64,000 nt of DNA from Daphnia carinata (Eukaryota; Arthropoda; Branchiopoda; Diplostraca; Daphniidae), in the NCBI RefSeq assembly GCF_022539665.2, contig NC_081337.1, forward strand, positions 3,076,679-3,140,678, in the 5' to 3' direction. The translations under genes and the position numbers were made by a program. The notes under the pieces were generated by a model, which saw nothing but the letters and a program-made list of their open reading frames with translations, was not told where the DNA came from and ran no database searches. Of this stretch, positions 1 to 11,890 are shown piece after piece (the stretch's first letter is position 1; every line of letters begins with the position of its first letter).

Positions 1-3000
1 GATGCAATATTACGTTAATCAAACAATCCAAGGTTGATAAGAATGTCAGACGATAAAAGATGATACCAAGGTCTTATAGATGTTCGTCAAAGATTGAACA
101 ACTTCATCCATGACGTTTTCGGAGACTGTACGACAGAGAGCCGTCGATAACTCATCGAATTTCTCCGTCAATTGTAAAGTGGCGTTCTCCATCACGGCTT
201 TTCGGATTACGCTGACGGGAAAAAACGATTGGTTCTCGATCGATTTTCTAAGCTGATCAGAGACAGATGAATCGCTCATGACAGTGTTGCAGTGCTGAAG
301 TGCGCAATGCCACAAATTATCGCCAATGCTTTGCAAATGAGAGGTAAGCAATGCCTGCAGTTCGTCGACCATTGGCTTCATCGACGAACTCAAAGATATG
401 TTATCCTGAGCCACTTCGACGTTGGATTGAAGTTTGCCAAGAAGCTAACAGAAAAAAAGAAATGACAATTTTTAGAGATTTTCACGATTGCATGACGTTT
501 GTTGTTGTTCAAACGTTACCTCTTTCGCGGCGTGGGCGTCGACTAGCAGATTTCGCGCGATTTCGATATCACCCGCCCTTCCCTCACTACCCTGCCGCTG
601 GAGGCTACGAATGGCCTCGTTCACTTGCATGATAAGTCGATCCACCAACTGATTCTGAGAACTAGTATTGGTCGTTTCACCCTGTTGATGTAAACGAACT
701 GATGTCGACGTCCCGTTGGGCGACGGACCCGCAAGCGACATGTTGCGCTGTAGTGCTTCTTGTATCTGCTTCCAAAGGACGTCTACTTTGTCCGTGCCGG
801 TCTTGGCGGCAACCATGATATCGTGCAGCGGGTACGACAGGCACCTTAGTGTCCGGTTACTAAAAAGGAAACAAAGCCAAAGATAAAGACAATGTCAACA
901 AAAAAGGGGAGGTGGACGATATTTTCATGGAGGTGCTAATGTGTTGTTCGAGTAAATCGGATTGCTTTACCTTTCCAGCGCGTAAGCAATATCACTGTAA
1001 CCATGGACGGTAATGCTATTCCGGTCAATCGATAGTGCTCTTAGGGACGTATTGATCTGTAAGGCTTTGGAAAGTAGACGAGCGCCCGGATCACCCATAT
1101 AATTACCGCTATAATGGGAAAAGATACAAATAAATGTGTTTAAAACTATCCACCAAAACAAATAAATAAATAAGTATTTAAAAATACTTAAGGTCAAGAT
1201 GCTGCAACGATTGATTGCTTCCAACTGCGTTGATTAAACTATACAGTTCGCTCTTCAATTTGCAATCCACCAAACTTAATGCCTCAATAACGCAGTCCTC
1301 TTCCTATTTATAAAACTATCTCTTTAAACAACTTACGAGCATAAATAGTTAAATATAGAGCTGACCTGCAAGAGATGAACGAAGGCATCGATGACGGTGG
1401 CAGCGTGCTTAGATTTCATGTTTTGGAAGTTCTTGTTGAGGATAAGTTTCTTCATCGACTTGTTGCGGCTTATCGACAGTAAAACACCGGCCATTTCCAC
1501 ATCGATACCATTGTCGCTAATGTCCAGAGTCGAAACGCATCGAACGCCATGGATGCATGACTCAAGGACGTGGCAGCCGCCGTTGCCCAAGATGTTATTA
1601 CTCAGATCCAACGTGACATTATCGATAGATTCGTTGCAAGCCAGACCAAGAAGAAGATTCCTAAAGACCAGGATGCAAGTTTATCGGGTTAGTCATGGCA
1701 TAAAAGGACGTTTTAATAGCGACCAAGTTTACATACTTCAGCGCTTCTGGTGTTATTTTGCAATGAGACAGGATAACGGTACGCAACGCCAGAGCGGAAG
1801 TGAAATACTGCTTGAAGGATGGTGGCAGCTCTTTGCCCTTCTTGGTTGAGAAATAGTTTTTCGATAAATCAAGGTGACGTAGATGAGTCGTGCCTCCTCG
1901 TAAAAGAGCTCCAAATATCTAAATGCGTCATTGAATTAAAAAATAAAAATGTTGTCATTTGATAAAATAATAGCATGAGTAGCTGTTTACCGGCTCTAGT
2001 GCGATGTCCGTGTTTGATAAATTTAGAAATGTCAGCACATTCGGTTGGGCAAGAAAGCTACAGATCGTCTATAAAATGGGAAAACATTTGCTCGATCATT
2101 GTACGACGCATATTGGTTTACAACTTGTTTCCTTACATTGATGTCATCTTTGGCAACGTTATTGCTCAAATCCAGATGCTGCAACGACGAGGACATGCAC
2201 TTGTTGAGGGCGAGAGCGTGGCCAATTTGAGCCACGCCCTTTCCAGTTAGCCCGCAGTGGGAAAGCGAGAGCTTCACTAGACCGCGATGGGCCTTGGACA
2301 GTGACGAGCTGAGATTCGTGGCGCCTGTAAAACGTGAATCGGATAGAGCGTAAATAAGATGAACCTGAATAGAGTGAGTCATTGTGTACCAAAAACTCAT
2401 TCGTTCTTCAGTCACACACAAAAACGAACACAAACACAGCCATGTGTAAAAAAGGCGTGACGCACAATACACATTATTTTCAGCGACAAATGCAAAGCAA
2501 AGAATTAGAAGAAAAAGAAGCAAGCCACACTGAGGCCTATCGAGTAAATCTTTGACCTTGTCTAACTTTGGCCAGGAAACCGCAAAGACTAGTTATGCCT
2601 GCGTGCAAGGCATATAAATTGTGCATGAAAGAGAAAACAAAATTAAATAAAGAAAATGAACAAATAAATAAATTAAATTGTTAAAACAACCGAAAAGAGA
2701 AAGGCAAAATAACATATTTGAAGTGTATGCGTACCACGATCTTCGATGAGATTGTGCGACAAGTCGATCCCGTGAAGTGAGCTATTTGAATTCGATATGA
2801 TAGCCATGCTAAGCTTGTTGGCAAAATCCCTGAAAAGAACATGGGAATGGGAAAAAATTATTTATTGAGCTCATGAATTGATTCTGACGGATTACTGTTC
2901 AAGTACCCTTTGAAACCAGCATTGTCAACATAGATCTCTTCGAGTGTGGCCGACTTCTTGAGTACGGCCAACAGACGTTCCGAGCACTCATGTGACAGCT

Positions 3001-4405
3001 TTAAGTGACTGCAGCGGAACTGGAGGAAAAAGGAGTTGAGCTCCAAAGCAGCGATGATGGGAATTAAATCCCTAAGAATCAAATAAATTCATTATGTGAG
3101 GAAATGTTTTATCTTTTTAGATCAAACGAAATGAGAAAAAAACTCACTTGGGATCTAAATGGTCGAAATCTCGAAGATTCAACTCTTTCGAGTTGTGTGA
3201 CATGTAGATCGTATCCACATCCTGAAAAATTTTTCAAAATCACTTTAGAAATACTGTCGAAAGGAAATTTTATGAACTGAATATTCTTACCCAAGCAACT
3301 TCTTCTCGATACGGCAACCCATAGTAATCACACATACAAGCATATTGACGAGAGAAGTTTCCACACGGAATGCTTAATTCAGTTTCGCTATTGGAACCAC
3401 GAAGGAGATTGGAAAGGTTCTCCATTCGACCTACCGGACTAACGTCAATACGTCGTACCACTTGACTGAGATTCGTGAGCATAAACAAATGATTTAGAAA
3501 GTGAACTATACACAGTAATAATCAAAGACTTACTCAATTGGAATCCCTGGAAACAAGTCACTAATTGCAGTAACTATGGCAGTGATCAGAGAATCAGAGG
3601 TCTGGTTCAGCTCCTCTTGGGTGTGGAAGGAATATACCTTGTCCATTGTTGACAAGGTAAGCTAGATTCAAGAATGCATCAGTCAGTCTAGCAGATTAGG
3701 GAAGAATAGAGAAATGACAAAAAACAGGTCATACCTGGGACAGCTTCTTGCTTTCAATGGATTGTAAGTCAAGGTAGTGAAGATTAAAGTCAATCTTGGT
3801 TGGAATTTTAGGTGTAAACACAAATAGTCGACAGGGAGTAAAAACCTGAAAGAACAACAAATTGTATGTAACAATGGACAAGCCCCGTAGCAATTAAAAA
3901 GCTTTGCTTACAAGGATTCTATTTTCCATTTTATCGCCTTTGGTCTCCATTCGGACAGCTCTCCTCTCCATGATTTTGACATGTTTACCAAGGACATTCC
4001 TGACACTCTCTGAGAAAAATGAGAAACAATTATTTCTCTGTTGGCATTATCCACATAAATAATTATGTTGTGCAATCCTCAAACTGGATACGCCCAATTT
4101 AACGGGGTAAACACGCATACACACAAGCATTGACATTAAAGCCGCTTGTGCATAACCATACTGAAATAGCGTAAACTAAACGGTTCGTTTACCGTGAATA
4201 TCCTGGGTGAGGGTATCCTTTTTATCACCGAGTGCCATTTTGACAATAATCTCCGACTACGAAAGCATTCAGCAGAGTGTCACAGAAACCAAACAAATGC
4301 GTTGCAATAAAAAAAAATAAACAAATCTCTGGCTAACGAGCTGACTTGAATAAATTCATCGACAGCGGTCTTTTGTGTGTCTTCCTTCCGTTCATCGCTA
4401 GCCAT
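1..4405 (-). CDS. CARMIL: CARMIL (capping protein, Arp2/3 and myosin-I linker), 3' part cut by window edge
   Basis: Cytoplasmic actin regulator that binds and uncaps capping protein at filament barbed ends. The ATG at 4405 opens MASDERKEDTQKTAVDEFIQ. The next exons give a PH-like domain (KHVKIMERRAVRMETKGDK, then a CRLFVFTPKIPTKIDFNLHY stretch) as in vertebrate LRRC16/CARMIL. After it come many leucine-rich repeats (SLSHCGLTGKGVAQIGHAL, LQHLDLSNNVAKDD, MDLSNNILGNGGCHVLESC). A helical region in exons 67-443 and about 472-816 matches the dimerisation domain that follows the LRRs in this family. At least a dozen exons are separated by short introns. The capping-protein-binding and proline-rich C-terminus lies beyond the left edge. 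Family identity rests on domain order plus the PH motif; the exact orthologue among CARMIL1-3 cannot be set. Confidence 0.85.
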
Positions 4406-5927
4406 CTACTACTGCTGGGCTTTGCTTCTGTTGGGAGACTTGACAATTCTATGCACTAGTAACTAACAATGCTGAGGTGGCGCTATAGCCACGCGACCCG
4501 TTCGAATTATGGGTGGGTGTCCTTTCTCTGAAGGATATCTGTTTTTCTAATCTTTTTCTAGCAAACCTACGCTTAGAAAAGTAAGTCAGATGAATCGAAA
4601 TTTGATAATTATTTTGCTATACATTATTTTAAAATTGTGGGAAAACCCCGTCTTAGTATGTTTATTCTCATAAAGAATGGGTAGCTCTCTGCTGTATGAA
4701 GTATGATGCAGTGAAACTATAAAAGAGAAAAGAAAATCGAAGGTCTCAAGTGTTTGCAGTCGACACGTAGTCTTCACTACTCCGACTAACTTTTCTCGGC
4801 TTTTTCTTTGCTATCGAGATGTGGTGGTTCAACTGTCTTTCTTCATTGAAGGAGTTCATATCGAGTTCTTTGTGTACAGTACATTGCTGTCTCTTATTGA
4901 CAGATCACAGAAACACAAGTTACAATGCAGCATTCGTGTAAAATGCCTAATATTCCACTTGTTTTTTTTTTTTTTTTTTTTTTTTTACAAAAACTGCCGA
5001 TGTGTTCTGTTGACCTGAGCTATAGTACATTGACGACGTACAGGAGAATAGGATTCGAACCAGCAGTATTCTGTTTTTCTTCTCAATCCCGATTCATGGC
5101 GAATAACTTGAAGACCACGTGAGAGGAAATTGAAATACAGAGGAAAGTTTTTCTCTTCGTAAATAACGGTATGGGGTCCCTACATTTTAAGTTGCATGAT
5201 ACGTTATTACTGATTAGCATCGATTTTTGGAGATGCTTATCTTGATCACGTTTCTTCTTGTCGGCACTAAGAAAAAAAATCGATGTAGCTATGAATCGTA
5301 GGTACATAACCTGTCAACGTGAACTTGTTTCCCGTGCTGAAAACTTGTCGGTGCAGTCCAGTTCTATCGACCGCCGCATACCATACAATCAGCTAACAAG
5401 TGGAACATTGAAAATAGTAAAAACAACAAAAAAAAAGGAAACCTGCAGGGTCTTTGTACATACGCAAACGATACACTAATGATCGTGTGGCGCTCTATGT
5501 ACAAGAACAGCGGGAGACAGCGATATGTTGAGGAAGAACAATCAGTCGTTACGTCAATGACAATGTTCTAGTTCCTAAAGTTAAGGAGAAAGACTTCGTT
5601 TTTCTTTTATTACATACCGTAGATGGGTATATGGTAGCTGAACCAATAGTTATATACTAAAATTTCGGTCAATGGGCGTGGGGATGTGTCGTGTGAGAGA
5701 TTGGTCCCTTTTTAAAGGGAAAACCGCTCGACCTCTAGCGAGTAATACTAAAGAGAAGAACAGCTGTGAAGAAAGAACCGTCAAGCCGTCAACGGTACTT
5801 TCGTTTTGCACATTCACATATTCAACGGTTAAATAAAGGACTGATGAAAGGGTGAGAAAAATTGGCGTGGTGAGAAAAAAAAAATAATAATTGTGTGTAC
5901 AGTTTGTTATACGGTATCGTCCAATGG
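4406..5927. other. Spacer between CARMIL 5' end and BRF1 3' end
   Basis: No convincing gene. A poly-T tract of about 24 bases sits at 4963-4986. A box-B-like string near 5050-5060 does not form a tRNA. Promoter elements of CARMIL are expected at the left end, but none is distinctive. Confidence 0.5.
4963..4986. repeat. Poly-T tract
   Basis: Uninterrupted run of about 24 T in intergenic DNA. Confidence 0.9.
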
Positions 5928-8559
5928 CTAGTACTCGTCGTAATCGCCGCCGTAGCCTCCGACTCCTTGGAAGCTGCTGAGTAGGTTTCCAACCGACTGC
6001 ATTCCTTCCTCCTCTTCTTCCTCTTCTTCCTCGTATACATCTTCCTGTTGGGGAGGAGGTGGTGTTGGAGAAGGTGGCTGTAGTTTCTCTTTCAGGGGCT
6101 TCGTTTCGGATTTCATGGCACCGGACCCTCTGGGCTTCACAGCCGACAAATTTACTTTGGCTCCGCTGTTCAAACGATAATTCAATTAAGAAATGATGGA
6201 TCGTGACACCAATATTCACATTCGCATACCCAGATCTGGTTGACGTAGAAGATGTCACAGCAGATTCTACTGCTGGTTCGGAACTAACTGCTGATGTCGA
6301 CGGAACTGGATTGGAACTGGACGATGTTGGGGCAAAAGAAAAATCCAAATCCTTCAACTTTTCGTAATTGATCTTGTTGGAAATACGCTTGCCAACCAAC
6401 ATTTTTCCGATCGCTTCGCCTAGAAACAAAAGATATTGAATTAGCTGAAAGAACCATAGAAAAGAATAGTCAACGCATACCTGGTGTGGCACCCGAATAA
6501 GATTGCGGTTGCCGCCGAGCGGCCTTTCGTTTACGCTTTTCGCCCCTTTTCTGTTTTTCTTCCTCTTCTTCCGCTCTTCTTTTCTGTTTGGCTGTTTAAG
6601 AGTAAACGTGGTTAGGACAATGAATAATCATAACATCGAATAATGCAAAAAATAAAAATTTTGTGTGTACCTTCTAGCTCTTTCATGAAATCCCCGTTCA
6701 ATGCCATCCACATGTCACTAGTCATCTTGGCTTCATCCTCAGTTTTGATATATGAATCCATCTCGGAGTCATCAATTCCCTCTAAATCAAGTTCTCCTGA
6801 TTCGGAGGTAACAGGCTCCTCTTTGCTGGTCTCTTCCTTCTCCACGGATCCAGAAAAAATACCAAGGCTGGCTAGAGAAGGCCCTGAAAAGTGTTGTGTA
6901 AAATTAATAAAGCGTTAATAAATAAATATTTATTGCTCGTACTGAGATGATGCCGCAATTGCAGATATGTGGCACCAGGAGGAGGCATCAAAGCAGATTC
7001 GTCTGCTCCGGGATCAGCTGAACCGGCAGTGGGTAAGGTGTTCGCCTCAACGGCGGCTACTTCAGTGGGAGTCAGACATTCCTTGACGGCTGACATTGTC
7101 ATGTCAGCAATAACGTCATCCACTTCAGGTTCCGCGGATGGACTACTTTTTCCGCTGGCACACGAAACAGGAGAGACTGGCTGTTGAAGCGCCTCTGAAA
7201 AAAAAAAACCAAATTCAATGTAAAAAGTTTTATTTTAGATGTTATTATCAAAACGTGAAGAGTCACAAACCTTTTGAATATTTCGCCCAAGGTCCTCGTT
7301 TCTTTGCTAGACTCAGGGCAATCTGCCGATTAATCTCTTCTTCTAGCTTAACCATTTCTTCCGTCGCCTTGCAGAATTTTTAATTAAAAGATGGTTACGT
7401 AAAAGAAGCTTTGAGCAAGAGAACATTTCGCACTACCTCTTCTTCGACTTTGTCACTTCTGTCTTTTTTACGCGATTTAAGAAAGGCTGGAGGATCATGC
7501 TCTTCTTCCAGATCTACTTGCATAAACTCTTCTAAGGTCAGACTACTTGAGGCAGTTTCACCAAATTCTTGCATGCGTTTGCGTACGGTGTTCTCGTGGA
7601 CCTTGACTTCTTTGATAACATCTAGCACTGTTCGATTAAAGCCGTGAATTCGGGCAGCAATCAGTAATGCCGCTCCGCAAAGACCAGAAGGACGTCGCCC
7701 AGTGTGAATCCAATCACGTTTCATCCGCTGTACAAGACGTAAGGCAGTCCTGGACACCTCGTGTGTTTTATCACCGAAATTCATTCGATTAGCATAACGC
7801 ATGACATACAGGCAAGGATCTAAAGGTATGATATATGTAATGTAATGAATCTCTTATAAATAACTGTTTTACTCACCAACTGATGGAATATTTAAGTTAA
7901 AAACTTTCGCAATTTGCATGAAATTATGGCCAAGTGTGTAAACATCAATATCTATAACATCTGCAATATCTATCAGAAGATCTAAGAATAAATCATTACC
8001 TAGTTAGTGAATGAACAAAGACAGTGATGTATGTAATAAACCTTACGGGCAGTCCCTTCCATTCTGCAAGTTATATATATGCACGCAGCTACAACATGAG
8101 AAGACTTCCTGCCATTTGTCAAACGACGTGCCAGAGCCATACTGTAAAAGTTTACAGCCATATCTATACAGTGTTGGTTGAGGCTGAAAACAAGGGGAGG
8201 AAAAGATGAATTATATTTTTATTTGAGATGAAAATTTATCTCTACAGAAGTACTTACTTCTTCAATTGTTGTCCCATAGTTGTTATCTTTTCTCGAGCTC
8301 TCTTCAAAGTGATTTCTCTGGACTGTTTTCCATTACCCCCACGATAGCTGTTGATAAATCCTGTACCTCCCTGGTTTTCATTAGACACAAACTGTCCAAT
8401 TGCTGAAGCTCCTCCATATGCATTTTCTTCAAATTGCACTTCAGAAACAATGCAATTTTCTTCAAGAACAACACCACAGTTGGTACAAACAGCACTTCCT
8501 CTTGAAGGATCTACATCGATGTCAGTCCCACCACAGTTTTGGCAAGCTTTGCTCGACAT
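5928..8559 (-). CDS. BRF1: BRF1, TFIIB-related subunit of TFIIIB (RNA polymerase III initiation)
   Basis: Nuclear factor that, with TBP and BDP1, recruits RNA polymerase III to tRNA and 5S genes. Exon 1 (8258-8559) opens [20 protein letters not shown] and holds the zinc ribbon (CxxC...CTNCG). Next are two TFIIB-like cyclin repeats ([40 protein letters not shown]). A variable acidic linker follows, then the BRF1-specific TBP/BDP1-binding segment ([17 protein letters not shown], about 6340-6390). The end is a Glu-rich run and [10 protein letters not shown] before the TAG at 5928. All introns are short. The zinc ribbon and both cyclin folds look complete. It lies on the same strand as CARMIL, about 1.5 kb apart. 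Confidence 0.92.
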
Positions 8560-8951
8560 TTTTTGCTATAAGAGGATGATAATGACTCGTATATAATGTA
8601 AACAACGCGAACTTGGGGAATTTTACTACTGATCAATGTACAGATTCTACTCCAGCATTCGGCGGAATGTAGAATATTATTTCTGAAATTACTTTTCTTG
8701 ACAACTCATGATGCACGTTGGTTAGTAACTACAAAATAGTCCCAAAGAAGTTACAAATCTTTTCAGTAACCAAACTCGCCTCTCAAATAAGGAGAAACTG
8801 GGACCCTTATGCCAATGTGGATACAAGAATGTAAAGGACTTGCCTAGCAGACGAACTCGGTGAATAACTTTCAAGGCGGAAATTTGAAGTGACCACAGTG
8901 ACATCTAGCGTCGGTAATAAACGTAAAACACTTGATTTTCGCGTAAAACAC
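8560..8951. other. BRF1 upstream region
   Basis: 392 bp between the BRF1 start and a tRNA-Arg-like element on the same strand. It presumably holds the BRF1 promoter. No clear TATA box or initiator was recognised. Confidence 0.4.
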
Positions 8952-9023
8952 GAGCCTGCCAGGAGCCGAACGTGGAATCTCCTGATCTGTAGTCAGGCGC
9001 GTTATCCGTTGCGCCACAAGCCT
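8952..9023 (-). pseudogene. tRNA-Arg(ACG)-derived element with anticodon changed to ACA
   Basis: 72 nt, closely matching the tRNA-Arg(ACG) copies at 23-24 kb but with several changes. The anticodon loop reads CTACAGA, so the anticodon is ACA instead of ACG. T-stem base 52 is C, breaking a pair. T-loop A58, part of box B, is G. The first acceptor base is A and cannot pair with C72. Box A is nearly normal (TGGCGCAACGG) and a TTTT terminator follows. The box B and stem damage point to a pseudogene, though transcription is not excluded. It lies about 390 bp upstream of the BRF1 start, in the same orientation. Confidence 0.75.
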
Positions 9024-9772
9024 TTGTAATCCCATATATTTTACCGGGAAGCGGAATCTGGATCTAAAAGTAACATCTAGTGAAGGCGAGGAGGTGAGTC
9101 CAGGAATTTTAAAAATCTTTCAGCTTGTTCCAGTTTCTGGTGGAGTACAGTTGGTGATGCTGGATAGTCGCCGATCATCTCCTGAATCAGTTGAATCCAT
9201 CAGCATTTGAAGATTAGAAGATGCAAGACAGATCTTCTCAGCTATTTCAGTTTTTTCGACAGTAAAATGTAACTGGTTTACTATAAATGAATTCAGAAGT
9301 ATTTTGAAGATGCCGCTGAAAAACATCAACATCCATGTCTTTGTCCCAAGATATTGACTGGTAACTGCTCTGTGAACATTCTCCTGAATCCAAAAGATGA
9401 TTTCCCACGAACCAATACAACACCCGACAAAAGATTCTGCAAAAAGATTATTGTGTTTGCCGGTTTGCCCAACGTTTTTTATTTACCCAACCAACACATC
9501 TGTGTTGCAATGTCGTTGAAATCGCGTCTTGGCATTTGATTTCGTCTCTTGGAGGCTTTATCGTTTCCATTTCCTTGCGAACGCGCACGGTGGTTAGTCG
9601 AATTCCTAACTCGGACCGAGTAAGAGCTTTTTAATAATCACGTGACAAATACGGAGAACTGCAAATCAGCCGTATCTTTAAAATAGCTACGAATTTGCGT
9701 AAATTTTAATTCAGACCAGTAAATATTTTGAATTACCCTAATTTCAGAAATTATGATAGGAAACATTTAAAA
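9024..9772. other. 5' part of tandem-duplicated block, copy 1
   Basis: No intact gene. From about 9328 to the start codon at 9773 the DNA aligns with about 12686-13115. Both copies contain matching minus-strand reading segments (see findings), suggesting remains of a divergently transcribed exon. Confidence 0.6.
9328..9772. repeat. Direct repeat, copy 1 (partner about 12686-13115)
   Basis: Shared strings include TTTCCCACGAAC.AATACA, CGTCTCTTGG.GGCTTT, GTCGAATT.C.AAC and CACGAATTTGCGTAAA-like blocks in the same order. Both copies end at an ATGGAAC start codon. This is the 5' flank of the duplicated unit. Confidence 0.75.
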
Positions 9773-11512
9773 ATGGAACGTGCACAGCCACGGGGAAATT
9801 ACAGGCAGACAAATAATTTGCGTAAACAGAAAAATTCAAGTGCTCATCTTCCTCAATGGTCAAGGTAAATAATTGGTATAATTAGTGTCATCCTAAGCAC
9901 GTGTTTTGGATCCGTAACTTGTTTCATTACATAAAATATAAGGAACTAAGCAGTTTGTAACATTGCGGCCTCTGATTGTAATTGTAATTGATAGCAGTCT
10001 CTGACTACGCTATTTGCTTTGTTACAAATGCCAAAAACATGATTCCAAACACTTGGAACTGATAAGGCGAGAACATTCTTTTATTGCAAAATAAACATTT
10101 GAAATGATATTGGGCTTCTTAAACCTACAACGTTTTATCTAACTGAAACATTTTTTTGCTATTTCCGTTTGATTAGTAAGCCTGATAAAGTATTTACACG
10201 GATCGAACTGGATACGAAATTTTATGAAGGGCAGGACGTGGAAGGCATCCATCTGATGACAGATTTCGACCATGTACGAGAACTCCAAGTGCGTTTGGCT
10301 CGTTTTTCCAAAGGACCCGATGACTTTTTCCCAGTAAATTGGCCCGTCTCACTATCGACGAAATACATCAAAAAGCTTACACCCAGCCAGTATGTGGTGG
10401 CTCCTAAACCGAACGGACCGCGTTTCCTTCTTTACGTTGACTCTTCCGGAGAAATGTTTTTAGAAAACATGACCCAACACATCTTCTGCGTAGATGAAGA
10501 TCGTGCCGTCAAGATGAATTCATTCGATGGGCGACCTGTCATTGACACTGTCCTCGATGGAGTGTTTTGTAAAGAGAAACTTAATCGCGATGACAAATGC
10601 ACTGGTGGAGAGGAAAGTTCGGAGAAATTGACCTTTGTAATTCGGGATGCCATTCGATGTAATGGAGTGGATCTAACTGGCATGAACATCGTTGAACGTA
10701 CTGGTTTTGTCAAGGTAAATTAATTTATGATGAAGGTACTATTCAACTCTAAATTTAACGCTAACATCGTTGGATAGAAAGAGATCATTGAACCACGACT
10801 GGAAGCTTTGAAAAACATTAAAGGGTTTGACCAAAATGAGGCGTTCACCCTAGATATAGTTGAATACCTGGAAGCTTCTGAAGCCGAAAGTTATTTGTCC
10901 GCCGAATTCGAGGAGCGCTATATATATCCAATTCGTTCGTTCATCTTTTTCCCACGGACGAAGGTCAGTTTCAATACTTAATTATTTGAAATCATGCTAT
11001 AATGTTTTCTTTTGAAGGGTTACGTCTGTAAAACCAACTTCGACATCTTTCAATGGGCGGAAAATGACGACCAAAAATGCAGTTTTCGTCTGAGGATTAA
11101 AGAGTAAGATATTCAAGTGACTGAACTCAATTCTTGATTTCACTTTTGTTATTAATTCTTAGGCAGGAAGAAGCCGAGCTATTTATTTATGGACGTGATT
11201 GTGCAGAAGAATTTTATGAAAAAATTTTGCTCACAGATGAAATTCGAAACCTAGACGGCTGCATTATAGATTGTCGCTATGTAGATCATCGTTGGGTGTT
11301 TGTCAAACAACGTTTCGACCGAAAAATCCCCAATGGACACAGGGCATTAAATGGTATATTATGCAGTGTTCCTAATTGTACCAATTTTTAGATTTCTTTT
11401 TTCTGATTGTCATGTAGGAAAACTAAGTGCCCTAGAAAACCCAGTATCGCGCGAATTGCTCGTTTGGCACCTTGGCACTTTGGCATTTTTCCTTGCAACT
11501 ATGGCAAAATGA
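9773..11512 (+). CDS. mRNA guanylyltransferase-like protein, copy 1 (GTase plus OB fold, no triphosphatase domain)
   Basis: Six exons (9773-9864, 10177-10714, 10778-10963, 11018-11103, 11163-11353, 11418-11512) give 395 aa in frame. The fold order matches the C-terminal half of metazoan mRNA capping enzyme. FFPVNWPVSL...YVVAPKPNGPRFLLY is motif I, with candidate nucleotidyl-Lys108, but KxDG reads KPNG. TVLDGVF is motif III without its Glu. LTFVIRDAI stands for motif IIIa. YIYPIRSFIFFP replaces the motif IV DG. FQWAENDDQKCSFRLR is motif V without its lysines. The OB fold carries WVFVKQRFDRKIPNG (motif VI, RxDR). The N-terminal RNA triphosphatase domain is absent. Loss of motif I Asp and motifs IV/V suggests a pseudoenzyme or altered activity. 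Exon structure equals that of copy 2 at 13116. Confidence 0.8.
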
Positions 11513-11694
11513 GGAGGATTTGGTTGAAATGGTCATCGAGAGAATGTTTAGTTAATCATTCATATATCAACAAGATGGAATTCGAAGGGAATCTGTTTCG
11601 ATTTGTAACCCAGAACATGTATGGCCCGTCTTTTAAGCAAACACAGAAAACGTTTTGAAAACTGCTTATTCTTTTCCACATCCCTGTACTATCG

Positions 11695-11890
11695 TTATTG
11701 GGGAAAAGCATACAATACAGCATACAAGCATAATGGATTCCCTATCACAGACGTTAGCCCTTTGTCAACGACTCGTTGAATCTAAAACAATTTAAACCAA
11801 ACATTTTACTCACCGACTGATCCAGTTCGTCGTGAAAGAGTCCAACACACTGGCCGACGTTTGCAAGAAGGATCACGTTCCACCAGAAAA
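11695..11890 (+). pseudogene. Decayed copy of the membrane-anchored MIF4G-like gene
   Basis: Downstream of copy 1, short blocks align in order with the intact gene at 15105. GGGAAAAGCATACAATAC matches about 15302. A block near 11745-11790 (CACAGACGTTAGCCC...CTCGTTGAATC) matches about 15570-15605. GTCGTGAAAGAGTCCAACAC and GACGTTTGCAAGAAGGAT match about 15655-15700, where the reading VVKESNTLADVCKKD corresponds to VVKEINTLADVRKKD. Large deletions and stops remove the rest. It shows that the duplicated unit originally contained both genes. Confidence 0.75.

Noticed and set aside
4985-5120. Possible minus-strand tRNA at GGTTCGAATCC (about 5050-5060)
   Set aside because: The T-stem does not pair, no anticodon arm forms upstream, and the only box-A-like string lies on the wrong side.
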